A DNA stretch of 64,000 nucleotides from Gammaproteobacteria bacterium (GCA_903970465.1 CAJCIO010000088.1:1-64000), one strand, 5' to 3'; counted from the first letter of the stretch, positions 35,910 to 45,874 are shown. Notes: generated by a model not told the origin, from the letters alone. A program made the numbers and translations.

Positions 35910-37115
35910 TCAGTTCATCGACTTGAACCCTGCCCGGCGTGCCAGCAGCACCGTGATCCAGACCACCGCCAACAGCAGCGCCGCGACCCATGGCAGGCTG
36001 TGAGTGCCTTGGCCTTGCAACAACAACCCCCCCACGATACCGCCGCCGGCGATGCCCATGTTCCAGGTGGTCACCAGCATCGCCTGAGCGACATCGGCGG
36101 CGCGTTCGCCGACCTTGGCGCAGGCGGTCTGCAACAGCGTCGCGGCGCCGCCGAAAGCCAGGCCCCAGACTACCGTCAAGGCATACACCGCCGTCGCACT
36201 CTGGCTCCACAGCGCCAAGGCGACACTGGCGGCGATGAACATCAGCGTGGCCACCAACGTCAACTCGCGCAGCCAGCGATCGATCAGCATGCCGATCAGG
36301 GTGATGCCCCCTAGCGCCGAGGCGCCGAATACCAGCAGGACGATGCCGACCTGTGTGTTGAGGCCCGAGGGCACCAGCAGCGGGGCGATGTAGGTATAGA
36401 GAATGTTGTGCGCGAGGACAAAGCCAAGGGTCGCCAGCAGCACCGCCTTGACCCCGGCGATGCGCCACACCGCCGCCAGCGAGAAGGCCTCAGCCGATGG
36501 TTGGCCGGCGAAATCCGGCACCTTGACCCGTACCCACAGCAACAGCGCGACGGTCAGCACCGACATGCCGATAAAAGTGGTCTGCCAGCCGGCGATGGTC
36601 CCTAGCAACGTGCCGGCGGGAATGCCCAGGGTCAGCGCCAGCGGCGTGCCGACCATGGCCACGGCAATCGCTCGGCCCTTGAGCGGCGGTGCGACCATGC
36701 GCGCCGCGTAGCCGGCCAACAACGCCCAGACCAAACCAGCGAATACGCCCGCGAAAAACCGTGCCACTAGCGTCAGCGGATACCAGCTGGACAGGGCCGT
36801 GATGGTATTGACCACGGCAAAGCCGCCAATGGCGATCATCAATAAGGGGCGACGCCGCCAGCCCTGGGTCATCAAGGTCAGCGGAATGGCTGCCAGCAAC
36901 GAACCCAGTGCGTAGAGCGTCACCAGTTGTCCGACCAGCGCTTCGGAGACCTGCAGGCTCTTGCCCATCTGCGGCATCAAACCGGCCGGCAGGGCTTCAG
37001 TGAGGATGGTGATGAAGCCGGCCATGGCCAGGGCCAGCAAGCCAGTCCAGGGCAAATGGGTCTCGGCGATCGGGTGTTCGACGGTGTTACGGAGAAAATC
37101 CTGTGAGGCGGTCAT
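35910..37115 (-). CDS. MFS exporter (DHA1 type)
   Basis: The 401-residue protein has about 12 hydrophobic segments and opens with LALAMAGFITILTEALPAGL, which is typical of the AraJ/PbuE/YdhP-like DHA1 exporters. The loop motif appears as PLTLMTQGWRRRPLL. The substrate is unknown. ATG 37115 follows AAGGGA, and the in-frame extension to 37262 is rejected. It is divergent from pvdP across 390 bases. Confidence 0.87.
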   Translation of the reverse strand: MTASQDFLRNTVEHPIAETHLPWTGLLALAMAGFITILTEALPAGLMPQMGKSLQVSEALVGQLVTLYALGSLLAAIPLTLMTQGWRRRPLLMIAIGGFAVVNTITALSSWYPLTLVARFFAGVFAGLVWALLAGYAARMVAPPLKGRAIAVAMVGTPLALTLGIPAGTLLGTIAGWQTTFIGMSVLTVALLLWVRVKVPDFAGQPSAEAFSLAAVWRIAGVKAVLLATLGFVLAHNILYTYIAPLLVPSGLNTQVGIVLLVFGASALGGITLIGMLIDRWLRELTLVATLMFIAASVALALWSQSATAVYALTVVWGLAFGGAATLLQTACAKVGERAADVAQAMLVTTWNMGIAGGGIVGGLLLQGQGTHSLPWVAALLLAVVWITVLLARRAGFKSMN

Positions 37116-37505
37116 GGGCGCAGTCCCTTGTCTGGAGGGCGCCATGTTGACGCTTCGTGCAGTGGAGAAAAACAGGCCTGAGGTCCGCTCATTGCGGCCA
37201 CGGCAGTCCGTAAACAACCCTTTAGCGAAGGCGCGGGTCCCCGAAAATCGCCCCCGCACCACAGCGATTTCCGGCCGTCCCTTTCAAGGGCAAGTCCCGT
37301 CGCTACCGGTCTGCCGCCCGACGGTATCACCGAGCCACTAGCGGGGTTCTTGAAATATCTGTTAACGTATTCGTCAATTAGCTGGCGTATTTATAAAAAA
37401 ATAAAAAATAGTCAATATTTCGTCTTTCCTCTGCCTTGCAGGGTGCGAACCGACGCTGACCAGGAGGTTAGGGCGAGCCATTTTTGTTGTAGGGGGAGGG
37501 GATTC
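37116..37505. other. Intergenic region upstream of pvdP
   Basis: These 390 bases hold promoters for the divergent MFS gene and pvdP. The last 150 bases are very AT-rich (37360-37430). A PvdS-type iron-starvation promoter would need TAAAT with 16-17 bases to CGT; the closest arrangement, TAAAA at 37402 and CGT at 37421, has only 14 bases between. No gene is seen. Confidence 0.4.
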
Positions 37506-39122
37506 ATGGAGATTTCACGGCGCAAGATTCTGGCGGGGATGGCTCTGAGCGGGGTGCTCGCACCCGCCGGCTATTTTGCCGCCAAGCGTTACAAAGCTTA
37601 CCGGGACAAGGACTTGACCCCGGATGCCCCCAAGGTCGAACTGGCCGACGCCAAGATTCAGCACCTGAGCAGCCAGCTGCGCGGCATCTGGCTGTTGGAC
37701 GTCAGTGGCATGCCGGCGCTGGACGGGTTGCCCACCAGTGATGTGCAGATGTTCCTGGATGTCGCCGAGCGCGGCCGTGGTGTGTCTGGCTATGTCGATT
37801 CTGCCGCCAATCTGCGCGCGTCGGCCGAACCGCGCTACCGGATACTTGGCGACATGGTCGATGCGTCGGTGCAGGAAATCCGCTGGCGCCTGCTCGATCG
37901 CGACTCGCCTCGGCAGGTAGCGGCCTACGAGTTCGTCTCGCAACTGAATGAACGGTGGGCGAGCTTCGGGGTGGCCGATGCTGACACCATGACCGGTGAA
38001 CTGCACACCCTGGACCCGAACAAGCCTTCGGTGGGCAAGGTGGCGAACTTCGTCGCCCGCAAGCAGCCTTTCCCCGAATCCCGCGATCGCCTGCCCATCA
38101 CGCCGGGTTTGCTGGCCTGGGGCATCACCCCGCAAAAACGCCTGGAGCATCAGCTATGGCACTTCTCCCGGGACAAATGGCACCTGTTGTCCGATGATCG
38201 CCGCGAAGCCTTGCGCGCGCTCGGCTGGCAGCCCGGCCCCCGCAACGCCGAACGCGATGCGCGCGGGCGCACCAAGGATCATAACGGCTCCGGCGAAGAC
38301 TTCTTCTTCATGCATCGCTATATGCTGACCACTGCGCGCACGTATCAGGATCTGCCGTCCTGGCGGCATTTCCCGGTGCCACCGCCGGCGGCCGTACAGG
38401 ATTGGGTCGGCTTTGCGCGCTTTTACGACAACCACGGTGGCTGCTGCGTACCGCCGACCTGGCAGATTCCTGAAGACCAGCCCTACAGCGTCGGCATGGG
38501 CCTGGTGAAAAGCGCGGAAACCTTCTACAGCAACTTTCAGGTCTGGGAGTCACGTTACCGCGACCCTCAGTACCTGGCGAAGCTGACCTTGGCGCAGTTC
38601 GGCTCCGAGCTGGAGCTGAGTCTGCACGACTGGCTGCACATGTGCTGGTCGAGTGTGCCGCGCAATCCCGCTACCGGCGAGCCAGTGCCGGCCGCGCGCG
38701 ACCCGTCGGACTTCGCCGAGCACTGGTTCGCCCGCGAGAACGATTTTTTGGGCGATCCATTCTCTTCTCACCTCAATCCGACGTTCTGGCGCCTGCATGG
38801 CTGGATCGACGATCGTGTCGAGGACTGGTTCGATGCCCACGAACGCGCCCATCCCGGCCAGGTGGTGCGCCGCGACGTGCGCGGTGTGCGCTGGTTCGCC
38901 ACCGGCCCCTGGGTCACGGTGGACGAGCCCTGGCTGGGCTCGACGACCCATGGCTGCGGCGCTGAACCCACGGCCGGCAATGAAGCCGATGCCAGCGAAA
39001 TCGAGGTCATGAAACTGGCCATTCACATCGCTGCTGACGACAAGGATCACATCGGCGATGCGGTGTCCAGGGCGCCACGCCGACCCTATTACGCTCGGAG
39101 CTTGCCAACCGCCAAGGTATAA
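37506..39122 (+). CDS. pvdP: Tyrosinase PvdP, pyoverdine chromophore maturation
   Basis: PvdP is a periplasmic copper tyrosinase that oxidises ferribactin, the pyoverdine precursor, on the way to the fluorescent chromophore. The 538-residue length is close to the P. aeruginosa enzyme. A twin-arginine signal (SRRKILAGMALSG) starts the protein. Copper-binding candidates are His in FFMHRYML, in LSLHDWLHMCW and in SHLNPTFWRLHGW. The C-terminal PRRPYYARS contains tyrosines, where P. aeruginosa PvdP has its active-site placeholder Tyr. ATG 37506 follows AGGGGGAGGGG. Other pvd genes are absent here, so the gene is separated from the main siderophore locus. Confidence 0.92.
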   Translation: MEISRRKILAGMALSGVLAPAGYFAAKRYKAYRDKDLTPDAPKVELADAKIQHLSSQLRGIWLLDVSGMPALDGLPTSDVQMFLDVAERGRGVSGYVDSAANLRASAEPRYRILGDMVDASVQEIRWRLLDRDSPRQVAAYEFVSQLNERWASFGVADADTMTGELHTLDPNKPSVGKVANFVARKQPFPESRDRLPITPGLLAWGITPQKRLEHQLWHFSRDKWHLLSDDRREALRALGWQPGPRNAERDARGRTKDHNGSGEDFFFMHRYMLTTARTYQDLPSWRHFPVPPPAAVQDWVGFARFYDNHGGCCVPPTWQIPEDQPYSVGMGLVKSAETFYSNFQVWESRYRDPQYLAKLTLAQFGSELELSLHDWLHMCWSSVPRNPATGEPVPAARDPSDFAEHWFARENDFLGDPFSSHLNPTFWRLHGWIDDRVEDWFDAHERAHPGQVVRRDVRGVRWFATGPWVTVDEPWLGSTTHGCGAEPTAGNEADASEIEVMKLAIHIAADDKDHIGDAVSRAPRRPYYARSLPTAKV

Positions 39123-39262
39123 AACAGCGGTACGGTGCAAGGCCGCTCGACGCGGCGCGAGCAAGGCATGCTCGCCAAAGGCCTGGTACAGCCACGCACT
39201 TGGGTCTGGCTCACCACATACAGTAAGCTTGTGCGGTTAACCTTCGCACAAGGCTTGAACCC

Positions 39263-40213
39263 ATGGATCTGCGTCAACTGGAAGCCTTCGCGGCGGTCAT
39301 GTCAGCGGGCAGTGTCACCGCCGCCGGGAAGATGCTCGGGCGCTCCCAGCCCTCCGTCACGCGAATGATCCAGGAGCTGGAGCAGGAGCTGGGGTTCGCC
39401 TTGTTCGAGCGCAGCGGTCCTAAAGTCTCGCCCACCCAGAAAGCCTTCATGATGTACGCCGAGGTCGAGAGCGCGCTGCTGGGGATCCGGAATATCCGCC
39501 AGCGTGCCGAGCACATCGCCCTCGACGAAAATCGCCATATCAAGCTGGTCGGTATTCCGGCCCTGGCTGCCGGCTTGTTGCCCGCAGCCCTGGCGCGCCT
39601 GCCGCAGGCGTTGCGCCCCTACGACATTCAGCTGCACAGCATGTCCCCGGAAAACGTCGTCCAGGCCGTGCTGTCGAAGACCGTCGACCTCGGCGCCGTC
39701 AGCCTGCCGCTGGAGCATCGCGGTCTGGAGATTCACTGGATCGGCGAGGCGCCCTGTGTCGCGGTGCTGGCCGCCGACTCACCCCTGGCGGCCCACCAGA
39801 CCCTGAGCATGACGTTGCTGGCCGAGCAGACGCTGATCAGCATGTCCAACCCCTACCGCTTCCGCCGCCGCATCGACAAGGCCTTTCACGGTGCCCGCGA
39901 CACCCCTCCGCACATGCTCGACACCAACACCTCGTTGATCGCCATGCAGATGGCCCGCGCTGGCCTGGGGGTCGCGTTGGTCGATCCATTCACCGCCCAT
40001 GGTGTGCCGGTCGAAGGCTTGGTGGTACGCGCGATCGGCTGCCACATTCCGTTTTTCTTCGGCTTGATCTCGGCCTACGCCAGCCCGCGCTCGGAGGTGA
40101 CCCAGGCACTGATCGATGCGCTGGGCGAGACAGCGCGCGCGTTGGTGCCAGGCATGGTGATGCACGCCAGCGGGCAACACGATGCGCTATTGCAGAGCAT
40201 CTACGCCGAATAG
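39263..40213 (+). CDS. LysR-family transcriptional regulator
   Basis: The 316-residue protein has an N-terminal winged helix (about 1-60, MDLRQLEAFAAVMSAGSVTA) and a LysR ligand-binding domain (about 90-300). The branch resembles regulators of opine/amino-acid transport and catabolism (NocR/OccR-like). It lies upstream of and in the same direction as the FAD oxidoreductase-ABC importer operon, 270 bases away, and is the best candidate for its regulator. The ligand is unknown. Confidence 0.9.
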   Translation: MDLRQLEAFAAVMSAGSVTAAGKMLGRSQPSVTRMIQELEQELGFALFERSGPKVSPTQKAFMMYAEVESALLGIRNIRQRAEHIALDENRHIKLVGIPALAAGLLPAALARLPQALRPYDIQLHSMSPENVVQAVLSKTVDLGAVSLPLEHRGLEIHWIGEAPCVAVLAADSPLAAHQTLSMTLLAEQTLISMSNPYRFRRRIDKAFHGARDTPPHMLDTNTSLIAMQMARAGLGVALVDPFTAHGVPVEGLVVRAIGCHIPFFFGLISAYASPRSEVTQALIDALGETARALVPGMVMHASGQHDALLQSIYAE

Positions 40214-40306
40214 CGGTGCGCGGTAAATTCACTTTCGATCTATAAGTATGCTTTTTAGGTCTTTGGCAGAATAAAAAACGTCTTTTAGTATTCGTATATC
40301 GCATTC

Positions 40307-40343
40307 ATGGCGCCTGATCATCCATTTATTGTATGTATGGCGC
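40307..40343 (+). promoter_or_regulatory. Direct repeat ATGGCGC upstream of the ABC operon
   Basis: ATGGCGC occurs at 40307-40313 and again at 40337-40343, 30 bases apart, each preceded by a similar ATTC/TATG stretch. It lies in the AT-rich promoter region between the LysR gene and the operon starting at 40484, and could be a regulator site. Confidence 0.3.
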
Positions 40344-40483
40344 GGTTTTTGAATGATCGACACGCGGCGCTTGCTGCCGTGCGGGCTGCTCGCTGCAGGT
40401 GATGCCCTGGCCCTGAAAGAGGGAATGGCGCACCGGTGTAAGCATTCGCCTATTCTTTCATTGCCTTGCCGGAACCGAACCTC

Positions 40484-41941
40484 ATGCCGCAGCCCAACGC
40501 CCCCATCGGCCTCGCCGCCCTCGAAGCGCGCCTGCGCCAGGACCTCGAATGGCTCGAATTACCGGCCAAGGCCTGGGTCAAGCCGCGTCACGAGAACGGC
40601 CAGGCGGTGCTCGATGTTGCCGTGATCGGCGGCGGCATGGCCGGTCTGGCGGTGGCCACCGAGCTGCGCCATCTGGGCGTCACCGTGCAGGTGTTCGATC
40701 AGGCGCCAGTGGGCTTCGAAGGGCCGTGGGCGACCACGGCGCGGATGCAGACGCTGCGCTCGCCCAAGCAACTGACCGGCCCGGCGCTGGGCCTTCCGGC
40801 GCTGACCTTCCGGGCCTGGTATGAAGCCCAATTCGGCCTGGATGGCTGGGCCGCGCTGGACAAGATCCCGCGCTTGCAATGGGCCGAGTACCTGCGTTGG
40901 TATCGCCAGGTGATGAAGGTCGATGTGCGTAACGAACACCGCGTGACCCGCGTGCAGCCGCGTGCCGACGGCCTGGTGGCGCTGCACGTCAGTCACGGTG
41001 ACGACAGTCATGAAGTGCTGGCCCGCCATGTGGTGCTTGCCACTGGCCGCGACGGCCTGGGCGGCCCGTGGGTACCGGAATATGCCCACAGTGTCGCGCC
41101 ACAGTACTGGTGCCATTCGGCCGCGGGCTTGCAGGGCGAGTGGTTCGCCGGCAAGCGGGTGGGCGTCATCGGCGGCGGCGCTTCGGCCATGGACAGCGCC
41201 GCAACTGCGCTGGAGGCGGGCGCTGCCAAGGTCGATCTGTTGATCCGGCGTGCCGTGATGCCGCGTGTCAACAAGGGCAAGGGCGCAGGCAATCCTGGCA
41301 TGGTCCACGGCTACTGGCGCCTGCCGGATGCCTGGAAATGGCGCCTGCGCCACTACCTCAATACCCAGCAGGTACCGGCGCCACGGGGCAGCACCCTACG
41401 GGTATCCAGCGCGGGCAATTCGCGCTTTCTGTTCGACAATGCGGTGCTGTCGATCAAGGAATCCGGCCATGGCACGGTGCTGGTGCGAACCGTTCACGCC
41501 GAGCTTGAATATGATTTCCTGGTCTTCGCCACGGGCTTTCGTGCCGACTTGCAGCAGCGTCCGGAGTTCGCGCCCTTCGCCGAGCACATTCGCTTCTGGG
41601 GTGACCGCTTCGAGGCCCCGGCCGACGAGCAGGATGCCGAGCTGGCCGCACTGCCGGACCTGGGCAGTTGCTTCGAGTTTCTCGAAAAACAACCCGGCAG
41701 TTGCCCGGGCCTGCACCGTATCCACTGCTTCAGCTACCCGGCGGCCCTCAGTTATGGCGCGGTGTCCGGCGACATCCCGGCCATCAGCGAAGGCGCACGC
41801 CGCATGGCCCAAGGGTTGGTCAGTCAACTGTTCAGCGATGACATCGGCCTGCACTTCCAGGCCATGCAGGATTACGCCGACCCAGAGCTGCTGGGCGATG
41901 AATGGGTGGCGGGCGAGCTGACCGCCGAGGAGCGTCGTTGA
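40484..41941 (+). CDS. FAD/NAD(P)-binding oxidoreductase of the ABC operon
   Basis: The 485-residue protein has two dinucleotide-binding motifs, AVIGGGMAGLAVATEL near residue 50 for FAD and VGVIGGGASAMDSAATAL near residue 230 for NAD(P)H. The FATGFRADL segment is also typical of class B flavoprotein monooxygenases and related oxidoreductases. The full Baeyer-Villiger fingerprint is not evident, so monooxygenase activity is uncertain. Its stop codon overlaps the start of the first permease by one base, so it is the first gene of the operon and probably acts on the imported substrate. ATG 40484 is chosen over TTG 40466. Confidence 0.85.
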   Translation: MPQPNAPIGLAALEARLRQDLEWLELPAKAWVKPRHENGQAVLDVAVIGGGMAGLAVATELRHLGVTVQVFDQAPVGFEGPWATTARMQTLRSPKQLTGPALGLPALTFRAWYEAQFGLDGWAALDKIPRLQWAEYLRWYRQVMKVDVRNEHRVTRVQPRADGLVALHVSHGDDSHEVLARHVVLATGRDGLGGPWVPEYAHSVAPQYWCHSAAGLQGEWFAGKRVGVIGGGASAMDSAATALEAGAAKVDLLIRRAVMPRVNKGKGAGNPGMVHGYWRLPDAWKWRLRHYLNTQQVPAPRGSTLRVSSAGNSRFLFDNAVLSIKESGHGTVLVRTVHAELEYDFLVFATGFRADLQQRPEFAPFAEHIRFWGDRFEAPADEQDAELAALPDLGSCFEFLEKQPGSCPGLHRIHCFSYPAALSYGAVSGDIPAISEGARRMAQGLVSQLFSDDIGLHFQAMQDYADPELLGDEWVAGELTAEERR

Positions 41942-42915
41942 TGCTCGGCTGGACCCTCAAGCGCCTCGCGCAATCGTTGCTGGTGGTGTGGCTGATGACC
42001 CTGGTGGTGTTCATCGGCCTCAATGCCATCGGCAACCCGCTGGACATTCTGGTGGGCGAGGATCTCAACCAGGCCGAGCGCCTGGCGGCCATCGCCCAGC
42101 TCGGCCTCGACAAGCCGCTGTGGCAGCAATACCTGGTGTTCCTGCAGGGCGCCGTGCACGGCCATCTGGGGATGAGCTTCGTCTATCACGAAGATGCCTT
42201 GCAGCTGATTTTGCAGCGCCTGCCCGCGACTCTGGAGCTGGCCGTTGGCGCGCTGTTGCTGGCGGTTGTCATCGGCATACCGCTGGGCATGTTCGCCGGC
42301 ATGTACCCCGACAACCCGCTGTCCAAAGTGCTGATGGCGGGCAGCATCCTCGGCTTTTCGCTGCCGGCGTTCTGGGTGGCGCTGATGATGATCCTGGTGT
42401 TTTCCATCAACCTGGGCTGGTTGCCGGCCAGTGGCCGTGGCGAGACGCGCGAGCTGTTGGGCGTTCAGTGGTCGTGGCTGACCCTCGATGGCCTCAAGCA
42501 CCTGATCTTGCCGGCCCTCAACCTGGCGCTGTTCAAGATCTCCCTGGTGCTGCGCCTGACCCGCGCCGGGGTGCGTGAGGTGCTGCCCCAGGATTACGTC
42601 AAGTTCGCCCGGGCCAAGGGCCTGTCGCCAATGCGCGTGATGCTCATGCACGTGATGCGCAACACCATGATCCCGCTGGTGACCGTGCTGGGCCTGGAGC
42701 TGGGCTCGACCATCGCCTACGCGGTGGTCACAGAAAGCATCTTTTCGTGGCCCGGCGCCGGCAAGCTGATCCTCGACAGCATCAACAGCCTGGACCGCCC
42801 CGTGGTGGTCGCTTACCTGATGATAGTGGTGGTGATTTTCGTGATCCTCAATTTGATCGTCGACGGTCTTTATCACCTGCTTGACCCCCGTGTCCGTGTG
42901 GAGTCCCCGCGATGA
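41941..42915 (+). CDS. ABC transporter permease (DppB/OppB type)
   Basis: The 324-residue inner-membrane protein has six hydrophobic segments and the peptide/opine/nickel permease pattern. The ATPase-contact EAA loop is at DYVKFARAKGLSPMRVMLMH. The conserved YAVVTESIFSWPGAGKLILD follows near the C-terminus. It overlaps the preceding oxidoreductase stop by one base and the next permease by four bases (ATGA), so translation is coupled. Confidence 0.92.
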   Translation: MLGWTLKRLAQSLLVVWLMTLVVFIGLNAIGNPLDILVGEDLNQAERLAAIAQLGLDKPLWQQYLVFLQGAVHGHLGMSFVYHEDALQLILQRLPATLELAVGALLLAVVIGIPLGMFAGMYPDNPLSKVLMAGSILGFSLPAFWVALMMILVFSINLGWLPASGRGETRELLGVQWSWLTLDGLKHLILPALNLALFKISLVLRLTRAGVREVLPQDYVKFARAKGLSPMRVMLMHVMRNTMIPLVTVLGLELGSTIAYAVVTESIFSWPGAGKLILDSINSLDRPVVVAYLMIVVVIFVILNLIVDGLYHLLDPRVRVESPR

Positions 42916-43817
42916 GCGCCGTTCCCGCAAGCCGCTTCCAGGCGCAGTCGCCGTGGCGCCGCGGCGTCGATGAATTTCTGCAATCCAAGGTGGCCGTGGC
43001 GGCTGCGGTGCTGCTGCTGGCGATCCTCGCCGTGGCGGTGCTGGCGCCGTGGTTGACCTTGCAGAACCCTTACGACCTCATGCAACTCAATGTTCTCGAC
43101 GCGCGCCTGCCGCCAGGCAGCGCCAATCTGGACGCTGGCTATACCTACTGGCTGGGCACCGATGGCCAAGGACGCGATCTGCTGTCGGCGATCATCTACG
43201 GGCTGCGCATCAGCCTGTTCGTGGGCATCGGTTCGGCGTTGATCGCGGCGGTGGTGGGCACCTTACTGGGCCTGCTGGCGGCTCGCGCGGGTGGTTGGGT
43301 CGATGCACTGCTGATGCGCCTGGTGGATTTGCTGCTGTCGTTTCCGGTGGTGCTGATGGCGCTGATGATCCTCGCCTGGCTGGGCAAGGGCGTCGGTAAC
43401 GTGATGATCACTCTGGTGCTCCTGGAATGGGCCTATTACGCCCGTACTGCACGGGGCCAGGCACTGGTGGAAAACCGCCGCGAATACGTCGAAGCCGCGC
43501 GCGGCCAAGGCATCGGCCAGTGGCGCATCGTGGTCGGGCACATTCTGCCCAATTGCCTGCCGCCGCTGATCGTCATAGGCGCCTTGCAGATCGCCCGCGC
43601 CATTACCCTCGAGGCGACCATGTCGTTTCTCGGCCTCGGCGTACCGATCACCGAGCCGTCGCTGGGGCTGCTGATCGCCAATGGCTTTCAGTACATGCTC
43701 AGCAATCAATACTGGATCAGCTTTTACCCGGGCCTGGCACTGCTGACGACCATCGTCGCCATCAACCTGGTGGGCGACCGCCTGCGCGATGTGCTCAATC
43801 CGAGGTTGCAACGATGA
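42912..43817 (+). CDS. ABC transporter permease (DppC/OppC type)
   Basis: The 301-residue protein has an N-terminal hydrophobic segment after a cytoplasmic start, the LGTDGQGRDLLSAIIYGLRI signature typical of DppC permeases, and five further segments. The EAA loop is YVEAARGQGIGQWRIVVGHI. It overlaps both neighbours by four bases and pairs with the previous permease to form the membrane channel. Confidence 0.92.
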   Translation: MSAVPASRFQAQSPWRRGVDEFLQSKVAVAAAVLLLAILAVAVLAPWLTLQNPYDLMQLNVLDARLPPGSANLDAGYTYWLGTDGQGRDLLSAIIYGLRISLFVGIGSALIAAVVGTLLGLLAARAGGWVDALLMRLVDLLLSFPVVLMALMILAWLGKGVGNVMITLVLLEWAYYARTARGQALVENRREYVEAARGQGIGQWRIVVGHILPNCLPPLIVIGALQIARAITLEATMSFLGLGVPITEPSLGLLIANGFQYMLSNQYWISFYPGLALLTTIVAINLVGDRLRDVLNPRLQR

Positions 43818-44827
43818 ACCTGGCTGATATCAAGACAGCCCCCGTCGTCGTGCCTGAAGCGACGCTTGAGGTGCGGCACCTGTCAACGTCGTTCTACACC
43901 CGTGCGGGCGTCCTGCCAGCGGTGCGCGACGTGTCGTTGCGTCTGCAACCGGGGCGCATCCTTGGTCTGGTGGGCGAGTCGGGTTCGGGCAAGTCGGTGA
44001 CCGGTTTCTCCATCCTCGGCCTGGTCGACGCCCCTGGCCGGATCAGCGGCGGCGAGGTGCTGTTCAAGGGCCGCGACCTGACCAGACTCTCCGCCAGAGA
44101 GCTGCGCCAGTTGCAGGGCAATCGCATCGCGATGATCTTCCAGGACCCGATGATGACGCTCAACCCGGTGCTGCGCGTCGATACGCAAATGATCGAAGCC
44201 GTGCGCGCGCACAGTTCGCTGAGCCGCCGCGAAGCCCGCGAGCATGCGAGTCGCACCTTGGCGCTGATGGGTATTCCGAGCCCCGAGGAACGCTTGAATG
44301 CCTATCCCCATCAACTTTCCGGCGGCATGCGCCAGCGGGTGGCGATCGCCATTGCGCTGTTGCACGCCCCGGACTTGATCATCGCTGACGAGCCGACCAC
44401 CGCCCTGGACGTGACCATTCAGGCGCAGATTCTCAGCGAGGTGCAGAAACTGGTGCGCCAGCAGAACACCTCGCTGATCTGGATCACTCACGATCTGTCG
44501 GTGGTCGCCGGCCTGGCCGACGACGTCGCAGTGATGTATGCCGGGCAGATCGTCGAGCAGGGCAGTGTCGACGATGTGCTCGACCGCCCGCTGCACCCCT
44601 ATACCCAAGGGCTGATCGACAGCCTGCCTAGCCGAAACCAGCGTGGCCAACGGCTGCGGCAGATCCCGGGGATGACCCCGGACCTGCTGTCGATGCCCGT
44701 CGGTTGTGCCTTTGCCGAGCGTTGCCCACGGGCCAGCGCGGTGTGCGCCGAGGAGCCTGAAAGCCGTGAAATCGAACCCGGCCGTACCGTGCGGTGCTTC
44801 CACCCCGGAGGTCATCATGGACAGTGA
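43814..44827 (+). CDS. ABC transporter ATP-binding protein (DppD/OppD type)
   Basis: The 337-residue protein has Walker A GESGSGKS, signature LSGGMRQR and Walker [13 protein letters not shown]. The C-terminal oligopeptide-family extension with cysteines ([15 protein letters not shown]) may hold an iron-sulfur cluster, as in DppD. ATG 43814 overlaps the previous stop by four bases; the frame remains open upstream inside the permease gene but is not coding there. It forms a heterodimer with the next gene's product. Confidence 0.93.
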   Translation: MNLADIKTAPVVVPEATLEVRHLSTSFYTRAGVLPAVRDVSLRLQPGRILGLVGESGSGKSVTGFSILGLVDAPGRISGGEVLFKGRDLTRLSARELRQLQGNRIAMIFQDPMMTLNPVLRVDTQMIEAVRAHSSLSRREAREHASRTLALMGIPSPEERLNAYPHQLSGGMRQRVAIAIALLHAPDLIIADEPTTALDVTIQAQILSEVQKLVRQQNTSLIWITHDLSVVAGLADDVAVMYAGQIVEQGSVDDVLDRPLHPYTQGLIDSLPSRNQRGQRLRQIPGMTPDLLSMPVGCAFAERCPRASAVCAEEPESREIEPGRTVRCFHPGGHHGQ

Positions 44828-45830
44828 TGTGATCCCGATCGTCGAGCTCGACCAGGTCAGCAAGACCTTCGGCAAGGCCAGCGGCGAGGGTGCTTTCGAG
44901 CGCTGGGCGCAGCGCCTGCAACTGACTCGCAAGACGTCCGTCACTCACGCTGTCGACCGTGTCGACCTGCGCATTCAGCGCGGCGAAGTGGTGGGGCTGG
45001 TGGGCGAGTCGGGCTGCGGCAAGTCGACGTTGGGGCGCATGGTGGCCGGGCTGATGCCGGCGTCCAGTGGCCAGGTGCGGATCGACGGCACGGCGGTCGA
45101 TGAACTCAGCGCCGCCGAGCGCCATGCCGCGCGCTTGAAGATCCAGATGATCTTCCAGGACCCGTCCGCGAGCCTCAATCCGCGCTTGCGCGTCGACCGT
45201 ATCGTCGGCGAAGGCGCACGCCTGCATGGCCTGACCGACCACGCCGGCTTCGATGATTACGTCAGTGCCCAACTGCAGCGTGCCGGGCTCAACCCGAGCC
45301 TGCGCCAGCGCTACCCGCATCAGTTCAGCGGCGGCCAGCGTCAGCGCATCGGCATCGCCCGGGCGCTGGCAGTGCAGCCGCAGTTGCTGGTGTGCGACGA
45401 GTCGGTAGCGGCGCTGGACGTGTCGATTCAGGCGCAGATCCTCAACCTGTTCATGGACCTGCGCGACGAGTTGGGCCTGACCTATCTGTTCATCAGCCAC
45501 GACCTGGGTGTGGTCGAGCACCTGTGCGACCGGGTGATCGTCATGTACCTGGGCCGCGTGGTGGAGAGCGCGCCGGTGGAGGAGCTGTTTGGCGCTGCCA
45601 ATCATCCTTATACCCAGGCGTTGCTGGCGCAGATTCCGCGCTTTGATGTTCGCAGTACCCGGTATGACGCGATCAAAGGGGAAATCCCCAGCCCGCTGAA
45701 CCCGCCCAGCGGGTGTCATTTCCATCCTCGCTGCCCGCACGCCTTTGCGCGCTGCCGCGAGCAGGCTCCACCGCTCAGAGAGGTTGCACCCAATCATCTG
45801 AGCGCTTGCCATTTGAATGACCAGATCTAA
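44817..45830 (+). CDS. ABC transporter ATP-binding protein (DppF/OppF type)
   Basis: The 337-residue protein has Walker A GESGCGKST, signature FSGGQRQR and Walker B LLVCDESVAALD, in which the catalytic Glu is kept but the usual following Pro is Ser. The C-terminal cysteine motif CHFHPRCPHAFARC is typical of OppF. It overlaps the previous gene by 11 bases. A hairpin lies between it and the binding-protein gene. Confidence 0.93.
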   Translation: MDSDVIPIVELDQVSKTFGKASGEGAFERWAQRLQLTRKTSVTHAVDRVDLRIQRGEVVGLVGESGCGKSTLGRMVAGLMPASSGQVRIDGTAVDELSAAERHAARLKIQMIFQDPSASLNPRLRVDRIVGEGARLHGLTDHAGFDDYVSAQLQRAGLNPSLRQRYPHQFSGGQRQRIGIARALAVQPQLLVCDESVAALDVSIQAQILNLFMDLRDELGLTYLFISHDLGVVEHLCDRVIVMYLGRVVESAPVEELFGAANHPYTQALLAQIPRFDVRSTRYDAIKGEIPSPLNPPSGCHFHPRCPHAFARCREQAPPLREVAPNHLSACHLNDQI

Positions 45831-45842
45831 AGCGCCGTGCCA

Positions 45843-45874
45843 CTGTGGCGAGGAGGCTGGTCCCCTCGCCACAG
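45843..45874. repeat. REP hairpin inside the ABC operon
   Basis: CTGTGGCGAGG at 45843-45853 pairs with CCTCGCCACAG at 45864-45874. It sits between the second ATPase and the substrate-binding protein genes, where such hairpins can raise expression of the binding protein by protecting or separating mRNA segments. Confidence 0.7.

Noticed and set aside
37393..37423. PvdS-type iron-starvation promoter upstream of pvdP
   Set aside because: TAAAA at 37402 and CGT at 37421 are only 14 bases apart. The usual TAAAT box and 16-17 base spacing are not met.
40484..41941. Classical Baeyer-Villiger monooxygenase
   Set aside because: Two dinucleotide-binding motifs are present, but the family fingerprint FxGxxxHxxxW is not found between them, so only oxidoreductase is claimed.
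43427..43813. N-terminal extension of the DppD-like ATPase
   Set aside because: The frame is open inside the previous permease gene but is Arg/Pro/Gly-rich. The ATPase domain starts normally after ATG 43814.
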